A stretch of 64,000 nucleotides of DNA from Deltaproteobacteria bacterium (lineage in GTDB: Bacteria > Desulfobacterota > Binatia > Binatales > Binataceae). Location of the stretch: positions 54,294 through 118,293 of the forward strand of contig JAJYRQ010000006.1 in assembly GCA_021794015.1 (NCBI GenBank). Reading direction: 5' to 3'. Within the stretch, counting starts at the first letter, position 1. Each line of letters opens with the position of its first letter. Position numbers and translations under genes: made by a program. The notes below the pieces were generated by a model. It saw nothing but the letters and a program-made list of their open reading frames with translations. It made no database searches and was not told where the DNA came from. Positions 37,017 through 46,986 of this stretch are shown here, one piece after another.

Positions 37017-37954
37017 CAGTACTGCTCCTTGATCACGTAGATCGGCTTGCCCTGCGATTCATGGTAGGTGCGCGCGACCATCTCGCCAAGCAAGCCCAGG
37101 CTTATGAGCTGCACGCCCACCATCACCAGCATCACGGCCAGGATGAGCGCGGGCCGCCGCCCCAGCTTGTGGCCCAGCGCAAGTTTTTCGAAGACGAGCG
37201 CGCCCGTCCATAGCCCGCCGGCCACGGTCAACAGCAGGCCCAGCGCGCCGAAAACCTGGATCGGCCGCGTCGCGTAAGCGCTGAGAAAACGCACGGTCAG
37301 CAGATCGAGCAGCGTGCGCAAAAGCCGCCCCGGCCCGTACTTGGAACGTCCGGCCCGGCGCGGCCGAAAGGAAACCTCCAACTCGGCGATCCGCGCGCCG
37401 TATTCCGCGGCGATCGCCGGCACGAACCGGTGCATCTCGCCGTAGAGCCTCAGCCCGCGCGCCAGTTGCGCCCGGTAGGCCTTGAGCGTGCACCCGTAAT
37501 CGTGAAGCTGGACGCCGGTAAGCCACGAGATCAGCCGGTTGGCGGCCAGCGACGGCAGGCGCCGACTCAGCGGGGCGTCGCGCCAGCGCTCGCGCCGCCA
37601 TCCGCTTACCAGGTCGTAGCCTTCGCCCAGCTTGGCCACCAGCCGCGCGATATCCGCCGGGTCGTTCTCGCCGTCGGCGTCGATCGCCACGATCACTTGC
37701 CCTCGCGCCTGCGCGAAGCCGCAGGCCAGGGCCGCAGTCTGTCCGGAGTTGCGGGCCAGGCGGATAACCCGGATGCGCCCGTCGGTTTGCTTGAGCCGGC
37801 GCAAAACCGTCTCGCTGCCGTCGTCGCTTCCGTCGTCAACGAAGACCATCTCGCACGAGTCGCCGAAGCCGGCAAGGGCGCGCGCCAACTCCTCGTAGAG
37901 CGGCCCGAGGCTTTCGCTCTCGTTGTACAACGGAACGACTACGGAGAGGTCCAT
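37016..37954 (-). CDS. Polyprenyl-phosphate glycosyltransferase (GT2, two C-terminal TMs)
   Basis: A 312-residue protein starting SVVVPLYNESESL, with VFVDDGSDDGSE and the DxD site AIDADGEND near 95. Two C-terminal membrane helices (about 228-255 and 265-292) follow, the layout of DPM1/ArnC/GtrB-type transferases that load a sugar on undecaprenyl phosphate. The ATG at 37954 is chosen over an upstream frame extension because the GT domain begins at once; it overlaps the PfkB stop by 16 bases. With ugd and the epimerase it forms a cell-surface sugar set. Confidence 0.9.
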   Translation of the reverse strand: MDLSVVVPLYNESESLGPLYEELARALAGFGDSCEMVFVDDGSDDGSETVLRRLKQTDGRIRVIRLARNSGQTAALACGFAQARGQVIVAIDADGENDPADIARLVAKLGEGYDLVSGWRRERWRDAPLSRRLPSLAANRLISWLTGVQLHDYGCTLKAYRAQLARGLRLYGEMHRFVPAIAAEYGARIAELEVSFRPRRAGRSKYGPGRLLRTLLDLLTVRFLSAYATRPIQVFGALGLLLTVAGGLWTGALVFEKLALGHKLGRRPALILAVMLVMVGVQLISLGLLGEMVARTYHESQGKPIYVIKEQY

Positions 37955-38862
37955 CGTGAATGGCGCGGGTCGGTGAGCTCGATGAATGTCCGGTAGCGCT
38001 GGTCCACCTCCTCCCAGGCAAGCCGGACCAGGCCTTCTACCGAGAACCGCTCGACGGCAAACGAGGCCATCACCTCGCCGTAGACGATGGCCGGGCGCAG
38101 CATCGCGTCGCCCTTTGCGCCGCAGCGCGCCAGGTAGCCGATGACGCCGCCGGCAAAGCTGTCGCCCGCGCCGGTCGGATCGACCACCTCTTCGAGCGGG
38201 TAGGCGGATACCGCGAACATCGTATGGTCGCTCATTTCGAGCACGCCGTACTCGCCGCGTTTGATGAGCACGCGCCGGGCGCCCATCCGCAGCGCCGCGC
38301 GGCCCGCCTTGACCAGGTTGTGCTCGCCGGTAAGCTGGCACACCTCTTCTTCGTTCAGCATAAAGAGGTCGATCCGGGGCAAGAGCCGCGTCAGACCCTC
38401 GCGCTCGTTGGCGATCCAGTGGTTCATCGTGTCGGCGGCAATAAGCCGAGGGTTGTTGAGCTGAGCCAGCACAGCCTCCTGCAGCGCCGGGGCAATATTG
38501 GCCAGGAAAACATAGTCGGCACGGCGCTGGTCGGCGGTCAGCTCCGGCTTGAACTCCGAAAAAACGTTGAGCGCCAACTCAAGCGTATCCCGCCGGTTGA
38601 CGTTTTCGTGGTAGCGCCCGCGCCAGCGCATCGTCGAGCCGTCCAGACGCTTAAGGCTGCGCAGGTCGATGCCGCGCTCGGCAAACAGCCCGTAATCGTG
38701 CGGCTGGAAATCGCTGCCCACCACCGCCACCAGGCTAACCGGCGTGAAAAACCGCGCCGCGATCGCAAAGTAGGTTGCCGAACCGCCCAGCACGTCGCGG
38801 GCCGATCCCCACGGCGTCTCAATCGTGTCATAGCCAACCGACCCGATCACCACCACGCTCAT
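37939..38862 (-). CDS. PfkB/ribokinase family sugar or nucleoside kinase
   Basis: A 307-residue kinase with GGSATYFAIAARFF near the N-terminus and the PfkB signature DPTGAGDSFAGGVIGYLA (about 235-252), containing the catalytic Asp. Substrate unknown. It directly follows the MTA-phosphorylase-like gene in the operon (26 bases), so a nucleoside or ribose-derived substrate is possible; but its 16-base overlap with the GT2 gene also fits sugar-nucleotide work. Confidence 0.85.
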   Translation of the reverse strand: MSVVVIGSVGYDTIETPWGSARDVLGGSATYFAIAARFFTPVSLVAVVGSDFQPHDYGLFAERGIDLRSLKRLDGSTMRWRGRYHENVNRRDTLELALNVFSEFKPELTADQRRADYVFLANIAPALQEAVLAQLNNPRLIAADTMNHWIANEREGLTRLLPRIDLFMLNEEEVCQLTGEHNLVKAGRAALRMGARRVLIKRGEYGVLEMSDHTMFAVSAYPLEEVVDPTGAGDSFAGGVIGYLARCGAKGDAMLRPAIVYGEVMASFAVERFSVEGLVRLAWEEVDQRYRTFIELTDPRHSRWTSP

Positions 38863-38888
38863 GACTTCACCCTGCCGCGCGGCATTTC

Positions 38889-39767
38889 CTAACGCGACGC
38901 CGGCGCCAGATACTTGCCGATCAGCACCCGCAGCTCAGCCGCCCGGGCCGCCGGAACTAGCGCCGGATCCGTTACGATGGCATCGCGAAGCGCGCCGGCG
39001 CAGCCGCAGGGAGGCGGCTTGCCGTCCAGCGCGCGAGCCAGGGCGGCGACAACGCCCTTGGCGCGCTCCACGTTCTGCCGCATCACCCGGATCACCTCGC
39101 CGATGTCGACCGCGCCGGCGCTGTCGTGCCAGCAGTCGTAATCGGTCACCAGCACGAGCAGCGCGTAGCAAAGCTCAGCCTCTCTGGCCAGGCGCGCCTC
39201 CTGCACCGCGGTCATGCTTATCACGTCCGCGCCCCAGGCGCGGAACAGACGCGATTCGGCCCGGCTGGAGAACTGCGGTCCCTCGATGCACAGGTAGGTG
39301 CCGCCGCGATGGGCGCGCACCTGCGCCTGATTTGCGGCGCGCACCAGATTGTCGCTTAGCCAGCGGCAGACCGGGTCGGCCATCGAGACGTGCGCAACGA
39401 TGCCGTTGCCGAAAAAGGTGGCCGCCCGCTGAAAGGTACGGTCGATAAACTGGTCGGCAACCACCAACTCGCCCGGCGCCAACTCCTCACGCAGGCTTCC
39501 GGCGGTACTTACCGACACCAGGTACTGCGCGCCGAGCAGTTTCATCCCGTAAACGTTGGCGCGAAAGTTGATCTCGGTCGGCATCAGCCTGTGGCCTCGG
39601 CCGTGGCGGGCCAGGAAGATAACCTCGCAGTCGCCCAGCCGGCCCCGGTAAAACGGGTCCGAGGGCTTGCCGAAGGGCGTCTCGAGTTCGGTTGCCTGCA
39701 GCCCCTCGATCCCGTCCATTTCGTAAAAGCCGCTTCCGCCAATAATGCCGAGCACCGGCCCAGCCAT
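38889..39767 (-). CDS. mtnP: S-methyl-5'-thioadenosine phosphorylase (PNP family)
   Basis: A 292-residue PNP/MTAP family II enzyme cleaving methylthioadenosine to adenine and methylthioribose-1-phosphate. Features are GIIGGSGFYEM (6-17), FLARHGRGHRLMPTEINFRAN with the phosphate-binding residues, IEGPQFSSRAESRLFR, MTAVQEARLAREAELCYA and TDYDCWH. The ISMT...EA pattern separates MTAP-like enzymes from guanosine phosphorylases, though related members act on methylthioinosine. It lies downstream of rlmN on the same strand. Confidence 0.9.
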   Translation of the reverse strand: MAGPVLGIIGGSGFYEMDGIEGLQATELETPFGKPSDPFYRGRLGDCEVIFLARHGRGHRLMPTEINFRANVYGMKLLGAQYLVSVSTAGSLREELAPGELVVADQFIDRTFQRAATFFGNGIVAHVSMADPVCRWLSDNLVRAANQAQVRAHRGGTYLCIEGPQFSSRAESRLFRAWGADVISMTAVQEARLAREAELCYALLVLVTDYDCWHDSAGAVDIGEVIRVMRQNVERAKGVVAALARALDGKPPPCGCAGALRDAIVTDPALVPAARAAELRVLIGKYLAPASR

Positions 39768-39859
39768 CGCTTGTGCCTCGCTGTTGCCTTGAACTTGCAG
39801 CTTGTGTGCGCCTGGGGCGCGCCCGCAATGCCCTCAGCGTCCGCTCTACCGCCCACCCG

Positions 39860-41005
39860 CTAAGCGCTCGCGCCGCCGCCCGGTCGGCGCGGGTCCGCCC
39901 CCTCCCGGCGCGGCCGGCCGCCGGTCAACTCCGGCCGCCAAAGCTGGCCGCACGCTGCCGCAATGTCGGCCCCTCGGCTTTGGCGAACGGTGGCCGTTAG
40001 CTTAGCTTGGCGCAGGATTTCCTGGAAGACCGCCGTCGTCTCGGCGTCGCTTGCGCCAAACGGAGCGCCCGCAAACGAATTGAAGACAATCAGGTTCACT
40101 TTTGCCCGAAGCGGCCTTAACAGAGCCGCCAGCCGCTGCGCCTCGGCGCGCCTGTCGTTCACCCCGCAAAGCATCACGTACTCGAAGGTGATCCTGCGCC
40201 GGCGCTCCAGCGGAAGGTCCCGGCACGCGGCGAGCAACTCAGCCAGCGGATAGCGCCGATTCACCGGAATCAGCCGGCCGCGCAACTCGTCGGTCGTTGC
40301 GTGGAGCGAGACCGCAAGGTTAACCGCAAACTCGCTCAAAAGCCGGCCCATCAACGGCACCAAACCCACCGTCGAAACGGTGATCCGCCGAGGCGAAATG
40401 CCCAGACCCCACGGCGCCGTCATTATGGCGAGCGAGCGGCTGAGCGCGGCGTAGTTCGCCAGCGGCTCTCCCATGCCCATAAAAACGTAGTTGGTCAACT
40501 CGGCCGGCGCCGTCGCGGCGCGCGCCTCGATTAGCTGTCCCAGGATTTCGCCGGCGCTCAGGTTTCTGTATAAACCCATCCGCCCCGTGGCGCAAAAAAC
40601 GCAGCCAAGCGCGCATCCAACCTGGCTCGACAGACAGAGCGTCACCCGCTCGCCGGTCGGTATCACAACCGACTCAACCGCCGCCCCATCGGGAAAGCCT
40701 ACCAAAAGCTTAAGCGTCCCGTCGGCCGCCCGGCGCTTGCGCCGCACGGTCGTCGGCGAGAGCCGTAGGGCCTGCGCGAGCCGCCCCCGCAGCGCAGCCG
40801 GCAGGTCGGTCATCGCCTCGAAGGACGTGGCGCCTTTGCGCCAGAGCCAGTTCATTATCTGGCGCGCGCGAAACGGTCGTTCCCCCAGTTCCGCCAGGAC
40901 CCCGCTCAACTCATCGAGCAAAAGCCCGCGCACCTCGGGCGGCGCCGGCGTCCCCTGCTTGGTCGGCCGGGGGACATCGACGGCCGCCTGTTCGCTTTCG
41001 ATCAT
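39860..41005 (-). CDS. rlmN: Dual-specificity rRNA/tRNA methyltransferase RlmN
   Basis: A 381-residue radical SAM enzyme that methylates C2 of A2503 in 23S rRNA and A37 in tRNAs. The radical SAM cluster is CALGCVFC (about 130-138), with GMGEPLANY downstream and the second catalytic Cys in AAACGQL near the C-terminus. The N-terminal accessory domain starts with RGLLLDELSGVLAELGERPFR. The ATG at 41005 is chosen; an upstream in-frame extension to 41092 is Arg/Gly-rich and probably not translated. Confidence 0.94.
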   Translation of the reverse strand: MIESEQAAVDVPRPTKQGTPAPPEVRGLLLDELSGVLAELGERPFRARQIMNWLWRKGATSFEAMTDLPAALRGRLAQALRLSPTTVRRKRRAADGTLKLLVGFPDGAAVESVVIPTGERVTLCLSSQVGCALGCVFCATGRMGLYRNLSAGEILGQLIEARAATAPAELTNYVFMGMGEPLANYAALSRSLAIMTAPWGLGISPRRITVSTVGLVPLMGRLLSEFAVNLAVSLHATTDELRGRLIPVNRRYPLAELLAACRDLPLERRRRITFEYVMLCGVNDRRAEAQRLAALLRPLRAKVNLIVFNSFAGAPFGASDAETTAVFQEILRQAKLTATVRQSRGADIAAACGQLWRPELTGGRPRREGADPRRPGGGASA

Positions 41006-41141
41006 CAATTGCCAGCGCGGGTAAAGGCCTGGGGGCCGGCGCTCCCGCCACCGGCCGCCGGCGGCCCAGCTAGCCCCAGCCGCGCGGCGCACCGCTCAGC
41101 TAAGGGCCTTAAGCGGCACTGCCCTGCAGCGCACCGCCCGC

Positions 41142-41561
41142 TCAAAGCGCCAGCAGGTCGAGCGCGCTGAAAAAAAAGCCAATCTCGCGCTGAGCCGTTT
41201 CGAGGCCGTCAGACCCGTGCACCGCATTGCGTTCGACATCCAGACCAAAACGCTGGCGAATCGACCCGGCTGCGGCCTTGGCGGGGTCGGTCGCGCCCAT
41301 CAACTGGCGCCATCGTTCGATGGCCCTGTCCGCCTGCAGCACGGCGACCACCACCGGGCCTGACGACATGTACTGGCACAGCGAGCCGTAAAACGGCCTG
41401 TGCGCGTGGACGGCGTAAAATTGCGCCGCCTGCTCCCTGGTCAGCCGCAAAAGCCGCAGCGCTGTAATCGAAAATTCCGCCCGCTCGATGAGGCTGATGA
41501 TTTCACCGCAAATACCGCGCGCCACCGCGTCCGGCTTTAGAATCGCAAGCGTTCGTTCCAT
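41142..41561 (-). CDS. ndk: Nucleoside diphosphate kinase
   Basis: A 139-residue NDK that balances NTP pools. It starts MERTLAILKPDAVARG, the standard N-terminus, and holds the phospho-His motif NAVHGSD. The end REIGFFFSALDLLAL is usual. The ATG at 41561 is preferred to the upstream start at 41612, which would overlap sucD. It is 47 bases after sucD, a common neighbour because GTP from succinyl-CoA ligase is exchanged by NDK. Confidence 0.95.
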   Translation of the reverse strand: MERTLAILKPDAVARGICGEIISLIERAEFSITALRLLRLTREQAAQFYAVHAHRPFYGSLCQYMSSGPVVVAVLQADRAIERWRQLMGATDPAKAAAGSIRQRFGLDVERNAVHGSDGLETAQREIGFFFSALDLLAL

Positions 41562-41608
41562 CCCCCCGTCAGCTTTCGTTGCCGCCACCGTTGTCCGCTC
41601 GGGCCGCC

Positions 41609-42514
41609 TCACCCCGGCCGCCCGCTCCCTGCGTGCTGCGCTCGCCCGTCAAGAACCGCTTTCATCGTCGCGCCCATCTCGGCCGGACTTCCAGTCACGG
41701 CGATGCCCGCGGCGCCGAGGGCGGCGATCTTTTCGACCGCGCCGCCCTGCCCGCCGGCAATTATCGCTCCGGCGTGACCCATGCGCCGCCCTTTGGGAGC
41801 GGTCTGCCCGGCGATGAACGCAACGACGGGCTTTTTAAAGTGTTGCTTAATGTATTGGCCTGCTTCCTCCTCGGCGCGGCCCCCTATTTCCCCGATCATT
41901 ATCACCGCTTGCGTGTCCGGATCGGCGTTAAAAAGCCCAAGGATATCCGTAAAAGAGCTGCCCACGATGGGATCGCCCCCGATGCCCAGGCAGGTCGACT
42001 GGCCAATCCCCAGGCGCGTAAGTTGGTGGACCGCTTCGTAGGTCAGAGTGCCAGAGCGAGAAACCACGCCCACATGGCCAGGGTGATGAATGTAGCCGGG
42101 CATGATCCCGAGCTTTGATTGTCCGGGCGTTATGACGCCCGGACAGTTCGGTCCGATAAGGCGCGTTGTGCCGCCGCGCAGGTAGCGCTTGACCCGCACC
42201 ATATCCAGCACCGGGATACCCTCGGTAATGCATACAACCAGTGGGATCGCGGCGGCGGCCGCCTCCAGAATAGCGTCGGCAGCAAACGGGGGAGGCACGA
42301 AGACCAGAGAAGCGTCCGCGCCCGTTGCCCGCCGCGCCTGCGCGACGCCGTCGAAGACCGGAATGCCGTCAAGGCTGGTGCCGCCCTTGCCGGGAACGAC
42401 ACCGGCCACGACCTGGGTGCCGTATTCGCGGCATAGCCGGGCGTGAAACCGGCCGGTCTGGCCGGTCAGGCCTTGCACCACGACGCGGGTCTCCTTGTTG
42501 ACCAGGATCGCCAT
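41609..42514 (-). CDS. sucD: Succinate--CoA ligase alpha subunit
   Basis: A 301-residue subunit with the CoA-binding Rossmann start ([14 protein letters not shown]), [20 protein letters not shown] and the phosphorylated His in [14 protein letters not shown]. It partners with SucC, 12 bases upstream in the same operon. Confidence 0.96.
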   Translation of the reverse strand: MAILVNKETRVVVQGLTGQTGRFHARLCREYGTQVVAGVVPGKGGTSLDGIPVFDGVAQARRATGADASLVFVPPPFAADAILEAAAAAIPLVVCITEGIPVLDMVRVKRYLRGGTTRLIGPNCPGVITPGQSKLGIMPGYIHHPGHVGVVSRSGTLTYEAVHQLTRLGIGQSTCLGIGGDPIVGSSFTDILGLFNADPDTQAVIMIGEIGGRAEEEAGQYIKQHFKKPVVAFIAGQTAPKGRRMGHAGAIIAGGQGGAVEKIAALGAAGIAVTGSPAEMGATMKAVLDGRAQHAGSGRPG

Positions 42515-42526
42515 CGCCAGCGCTCG

Positions 42527-43693
42527 CTAGGCCTGTTTGAGGGCCTCGACGGCGCGCCGGGCGGCGTCGGCCATGTCGCTTCCGGTTATCACGTTAAGGC
42601 CCGAATCACGCAGGATGCGTCTGCCCTCGGCGACATTGGTTCCCTCCATCCGCACCACCAGCGGCACGGAAAGCTTGACCTGGCGCGCCGCCTCGACCAC
42701 TCCTTGCGCCAGCATATCGCAGCGCACGATGCCTCCGAAGATGTTGACCAGCACCGCCCTGACTCGGGAGTCGGCAAGCAGGATGCCAAAGGCTGCGGCA
42801 ACCCGCTCGGCGTTTGCCCCCCCGCCCACGTCCAGGAAATTGGCCGGCTCGCCGCCGTAGTACTTGATGATATCCATGGTGGCCATCGCCAGCCCCGCCC
42901 CGTTGACCATGCAGCCGATATTGCCGTCAAGGTGGACGTAGTTGAGGTTGTAGCGCTGAGCCTCGACCTCTGCCGGGTCTTCCTCGCCGGGGTCTCGCAG
43001 CTCCCTGATCTCCGGATGGCGAAACAACGCGTTGTCGTCGAAGGAGACCTTCGCGTCGAGACAGACCAGCGCTCCTCCTGCGGTTACCACCAAGGGATTA
43101 ATCTCGATGAGCCCGGCGTCGGTGTCAACGAAAGCCCGGTATAGCGCGCCGGCCAGGCGGCTGAACGCGCCCGGCTGGTGCTCGCGCAGGCCAAGCGCCG
43201 CTGCCAGCTCGCGGGCCTGGAACGGCGCCACGCCCAAGAGCGGATCGATGACCTCGCTGACGATCCGCTCGGGGTTGGCGGCAGCCACCTGCTCGATCTC
43301 CATTCCGCCCTCGGTGCTGGCGACGATTGCCACCGACTCGGCTCGCCGGTCGACGGTAAGCGCGAGGTAAAGTTCGCGCGCCACCTCCTGGGCCGGTTCG
43401 AGGTAGAGGCGACGGACGATGCGGCCTTGCGGGCCCGTTTGATGCGTGACCAGCGGCTTGCCGAGCAGGGCCTCGGCCGCAGCGCGCGCCTGCTCGGCGG
43501 TTTCGACGATCCTGATACCGCCGGCTTTGCCTCGGCCCCCAGCATGGATTTGCGCCTTGACGACGACCCGCGGGGCGCCGAGCATGGCGAAGGCCTCGGC
43601 AGCTTGCTGGGGGCTTTGGGCCACGCGGCCGGCGGGGACGGGAACCCCGAAGCGGCCAAGCAACTCTTTGGCCTGGAATTCGTGAATGTTCAT
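42527..43693 (-). CDS. sucC: Succinate--CoA ligase beta subunit
   Basis: A 388-residue ATP-grasp subunit that starts MNIHEFQAKELLGRFGVPVP. KAQIHAGGRGKAGG binds nucleotide, EINPLVV carries the metal-site residues, and GCMVNGAGLAMATMD plus FGGIVRCD occupy the CoA-ligase domain. It is followed by sucD. Confidence 0.96.
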   Translation of the reverse strand: MNIHEFQAKELLGRFGVPVPAGRVAQSPQQAAEAFAMLGAPRVVVKAQIHAGGRGKAGGIRIVETAEQARAAAEALLGKPLVTHQTGPQGRIVRRLYLEPAQEVARELYLALTVDRRAESVAIVASTEGGMEIEQVAAANPERIVSEVIDPLLGVAPFQARELAAALGLREHQPGAFSRLAGALYRAFVDTDAGLIEINPLVVTAGGALVCLDAKVSFDDNALFRHPEIRELRDPGEEDPAEVEAQRYNLNYVHLDGNIGCMVNGAGLAMATMDIIKYYGGEPANFLDVGGGANAERVAAAFGILLADSRVRAVLVNIFGGIVRCDMLAQGVVEAARQVKLSVPLVVRMEGTNVAEGRRILRDSGLNVITGSDMADAARRAVEALKQA

Positions 43694-43790
43694 GATCCTG
43701 CCGGGCGCAACGCCTGCTCAGTCGGTTGACTTTCGCCGCGCCAGCCTGCGCCGGTCGCTGCGGCCCGGCGCCTCCACCCTCGTCCGCCTG

Positions 43791-44738
43791 TTATGCGGCT
43801 TTGTTTAGCACGCGGTCCATCGCCTCGACCAACTCGCGCACGTGCTGTGCCGAGCGCTGAAAAGCGGCTTTTTCCTCTGCAGACAGCGGGATTTCCAGCA
43901 CGCGCTCGACGCCGCCTCCTCCGAGGACCACGGGCACACCGGCGAAGATGCCGTTTATTCCGTACTCACCTTCGAGGTAAGCCGCGCAGGCCAGGGTTTC
44001 CTTGCGGTCGAGGACGAAGGCCTCGACCATCTTGTAGACCGCGGCGCCGGCAGCGTAGTAGGAAGACGCCTTCATCAGGTTGAGCACCTCGGCGCCCCCG
44101 CCGCGGGTGCGCTTTTCGATTGCGTCGAGCCGCGCCGGCGCCACCTGTCGCTCGACGGGAACGCCGCCGGCCGTGCTATAACTGCGCAGCGGCACCATAT
44201 CGTCGCCATGCCCGCCGATCACCAGGGCGCTGACGCTGCGCACGGAGCTTCCCAGCTCCTGCGCCAGGAAAGTGTTATAGCGGGCCGAATCGAGCACGCC
44301 CGCCTGCCCGACGATCTGGCTTCGCGCAAAGCCGGTCACCCGCTTGAGCTGGGTCACCATCGCATCCAGCGGGTTGGTCACCGCAATCAGGAATGCGTGG
44401 GGCGCGTGCAACCGTATCGCCTGCCCCACCTCGGTCATCACCCGAGCGTTGATCGCCAGGAGATCGTCGCGGCTCATGCCCGGTTTGCGCGGCGAGCCGG
44501 CAGTCACGACGCAGCAGTCGGCGCCCTCGATGACGCGAATGTCGGTGGAGCCCGTGACCTGCGCGTCGATTCCCAGCACGGGCGTCGATTCCATCATGTC
44601 CAAAGCCTTGCCTTCGGCAACCCCGGCGATCACGTCGTACAGCGCGATATCGCCGAGCCCGTGCAAAAGGCAGAGATGGGCGCACGTGGCGCCAACGTTG
44701 CCCGCTCCAATAAACGCCAGTTTCTTGCGCTTGACCAT
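43791..44738 (-). CDS. mdh: Malate dehydrogenase (LDH-like type)
   Basis: A 315-residue NAD-dependent enzyme. The NAD loop is IGAGNVGATCAH, the substrate loop PRKPGMSRDDL holds the two Arg residues that select dicarboxylates, and the catalytic His lies in VIGGHGDDMVPL. Arg in the loop separates it from lactate dehydrogenase. It sits between icd and sucC in the TCA-cycle block. Confidence 0.95.
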   Translation of the reverse strand: MVKRKKLAFIGAGNVGATCAHLCLLHGLGDIALYDVIAGVAEGKALDMMESTPVLGIDAQVTGSTDIRVIEGADCCVVTAGSPRKPGMSRDDLLAINARVMTEVGQAIRLHAPHAFLIAVTNPLDAMVTQLKRVTGFARSQIVGQAGVLDSARYNTFLAQELGSSVRSVSALVIGGHGDDMVPLRSYSTAGGVPVERQVAPARLDAIEKRTRGGGAEVLNLMKASSYYAAGAAVYKMVEAFVLDRKETLACAAYLEGEYGINGIFAGVPVVLGGGGVERVLEIPLSAEEKAAFQRSAQHVRELVEAMDRVLNKAA

Positions 44739-44801
44739 GGTAATACCTCTGCTGTAACGCCGGCACCCCGGTCGCCCGGGACAACCGTGCGGAGTTTGCC
44801 T

Positions 44802-44836
44802 CTTGGCAACTGCGCGTCCCCGCAGTTGCGGCCAAG
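44802..44836 (-). terminator. Hairpin between icd and mdh
   Basis: An inverted repeat CTTGG-CAACTGCG (44802-44814) against CGCAGTTG-CGG-CCAAG (44821-44836), with a 6-base loop and a 3-base bulge. It lies about 45 bases after the icd stop. No T-run follows, so it may partly uncouple icd from the downstream genes or protect the icd mRNA end. Confidence 0.45.
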
Positions 44837-44881
44837 GGGGCCGCGCGGGCGCTTTTGCCGGCCGCCCGCCTCCGGCTCACC

Positions 44882-46129
44882 TTACATGTTGCGAGCGATC
44901 GCCTCGCCGAACTCCGAGCATTTGAGCAGCTTGGCGCCGCTCATCAGCCGCTCAAAGTCGTAAGTGACCGTCTTGTCCGCGATCGTTCGCTCCAGGCCGC
45001 TCACGATGGCTGCCGCAGCCTCTTTCCAGCCGAGGTACTCAAACATCAGGGCGCCCGACAGGATGACTGAGCCGGGATTGACCTTGTCCTGATTGGCGTA
45101 CTTGGGCGCCGTGCCGTGGGTTGCCTCGAAGATCGCGTGCCCGGTGAGATAGTTGATGTTCGCGCCGGGCGCGATCCCGATTCCGCCGACCTGGGCGGCC
45201 AGCGCGTCGGACAGATAGTCGCCGTTCAGATTGGTGGTCGCAATCACGTCGAATTCGTCGGGCCGGGTGAGCACCTGCTGCAGCGTTATGTCAGCGATGC
45301 TGTCCTTGACCAGCACTTGGCCCGGCGCCGGATGGCCGCCGCAGTCGTCCCAGCCAACTGCCCGCCCGGCGTACTCCCTGCGCACCAGGGCGTAGCCCCA
45401 GTCGCGGAAGGCGCCCTCGGTAAACTTCATGATGTTGCCCTTGTGGACGAGCGTCACGCTGCGGCGCTTGCGCTCCAGCGCGTAGTCGAGCGCGGCCCGG
45501 ATAAGCCGTTCGGAACCCTCGCGCGAGACCGGCTTGATGCCGATGCCCGAGGTTTCGGGAAAACGAATTTTCGTCACGCCCATTTCCCGGGTCAGAAAAT
45601 TGACCAGCTTTTGCCCCTCGGGCGAACCGGCCGGCCACTCGATGCCGGCGTAGATGTCTTCGGTGTTTTCCCGAAAGATAACAACATCGAGCTTCTCCGG
45701 GTGGCGCACCGGGCTCGGCACCCCGGCAAAGTAACGCACCGGCCTAAGGCAGACGTACAGGTCGAGCGCCTGGCGCACCGCGACGTTGAGCGAGCGCATG
45801 CCGCCGCCCACCGGGGTGGTCAGCGGACCCTTGATTCCCACCACAAACTCGCGCAGCGCTTGAAGCGTCTCCTGGGGCAGCCAGTCGCCGACCACCCGGT
45901 TGGCCTTCTCGCCGGCGTAAACTTCCATCCAGGCAACCCGGCGTTTTGCGCCGTATGCCTTGCGCACCGCAGCGTCAAAGACGCGCTGCGAAGCCCGCCA
46001 GATATCCGGCCCGGTACCGTCGCCCTCGATAAACGGAATGATCGGTTCGTCAGGGACCGATAACGCGCCGCCGGCCATCGTGATCTTTCGCCCGGTCGCC
46101 GGCACCTTGATTTTGTCATACGTTACCAT
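44882..46129 (-). CDS. icd: Isocitrate dehydrogenase, NADP-type
   Basis: A 415-residue enzyme of the E. coli Icd type. It has [30 protein letters not shown] with the regulatory/substrate Ser, [18 protein letters not shown], and HGTAPKYA, whose Lys-Tyr pair indicates NADP use. The ATG at 46129 follows AAAGGGCAAG; a longer frame to 46198 would add a non-conserved lead. A good promoter lies 69-97 bases upstream. Confidence 0.95.
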   Translation of the reverse strand: MVTYDKIKVPATGRKITMAGGALSVPDEPIIPFIEGDGTGPDIWRASQRVFDAAVRKAYGAKRRVAWMEVYAGEKANRVVGDWLPQETLQALREFVVGIKGPLTTPVGGGMRSLNVAVRQALDLYVCLRPVRYFAGVPSPVRHPEKLDVVIFRENTEDIYAGIEWPAGSPEGQKLVNFLTREMGVTKIRFPETSGIGIKPVSREGSERLIRAALDYALERKRRSVTLVHKGNIMKFTEGAFRDWGYALVRREYAGRAVGWDDCGGHPAPGQVLVKDSIADITLQQVLTRPDEFDVIATTNLNGDYLSDALAAQVGGIGIAPGANINYLTGHAIFEATHGTAPKYANQDKVNPGSVILSGALMFEYLGWKEAAAAIVSGLERTIADKTVTYDFERLMSGAKLLKCSEFGEAIARNM

Positions 46130-46197
46130 CGAGGCTTGCCCTTTCTCTGCGCGTCGACGGACCCAGGCCGGGCGCGCGCCTCCGTTCGGATAAAGCA

Positions 46198-46226
46198 ATT
46201 ATGCGCGGATGCGCCGGCAATCGCAA
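46198..46226 (-). promoter_or_regulatory. Promoter of icd
   Basis: On the minus strand TTGCGA (46226-46221), a 17-base spacer and CATAAT (46203-46198), about 70 bases upstream of the icd ATG. Four of six and five of six consensus bases match. Confidence 0.55.
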
Positions 46227-46275
46227 AGGTGATAACGCCTTGCCCACGCTCGGCGCGCGCTGAAGCCGCATCCTG

Positions 46276-46986
46276 CTAGCGCAGATGCGCCATCTCGGCC
46301 CACTTGCCGAAGGCCGCCGCGGCCAGCGAAGCCAGCGCAGCCAGCCGCCCTTCGGCCTCGCCCACAAGCTCGGAGCCGGAAAGCCCGGCGCCGGCAACCT
46401 CGTCCGCGAACTCAAGCGCCATCCGCGACAGCATCGCAGCCGTCGTCTCAAGATGGAACAAAAGACCGTAGGCGCGCGCCCCGTAGCGAAACGCCTGCGT
46501 CGCGGTCTGGCGCGAAAAGGCCAGCCGCACCGCGCCTGCAGGCATATCGAATACGTCGCCGTGCCAGTGAAGCGGGGTAAACGACTGCGGCAGCGCGCCA
46601 AAAAGCGCGTCCCCAGCCGCCGCCGGCTGAACCAAGCTTACCGGATGCCATCCGATCTCCGGCGCCGGCCCTTTGCTTACCCTGGCCCCGAGCACCGCTG
46701 CCAGGAGCTGGCTGCCCAGGCATACTCCCAGCACCGGCCGGTTGTGCTTGAGCGCGTCCTCGATGAGCCGCATCTCGGCAGCCAGAAAGCGGAACCGCTC
46801 GGCCTCGTAAACACCCATCGGACCCCCAAGAACCACCAGCCCCGCGCCGGCGCCTATCCCGGCCGGCACCGGCTGCCCCTCAAACGGCCGCACATACTGC
46901 CACGCCAGCGCCGCGCCGCTGAGCGCCTCGGCAATAAGCCCCAGCGCCTCGGCCCGATGATGCTGCAGAACCAGGATTTTGCCCAT
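46276..46986 (-). CDS. Class I glutamine amidotransferase-like protein
   Basis: A 236-residue GATase1 domain related to the GMP synthase glutaminase. The nucleophile Cys89 is in VLGVCLGSQLLA, HWHGDVFDMP is conserved, and the catalytic His-Glu is in FHLET. Oxyanion segment: LGGPMGVYE. Such stand-alone proteins act on gamma-glutamyl or similar substrates, but the substrate here is unknown. The ATG at 46986 is chosen over 47049, which would add a non-conserved lead. Confidence 0.88.
   Translation of the reverse strand: MGKILVLQHHRAEALGLIAEALSGAALAWQYVRPFEGQPVPAGIGAGAGLVVLGGPMGVYEAERFRFLAAEMRLIEDALKHNRPVLGVCLGSQLLAAVLGARVSKGPAPEIGWHPVSLVQPAAAGDALFGALPQSFTPLHWHGDVFDMPAGAVRLAFSRQTATQAFRYGARAYGLLFHLETTAAMLSRMALEFADEVAGAGLSGSELVGEAEGRLAALASLAAAAFGKWAEMAHLR

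Noticed and set aside
37955..38341. Upstream extension of the GT2 frame
   Set aside because: It is a shadow of the PfkB kinase gene; the GT2 domain starts directly at the ATG at 37954.
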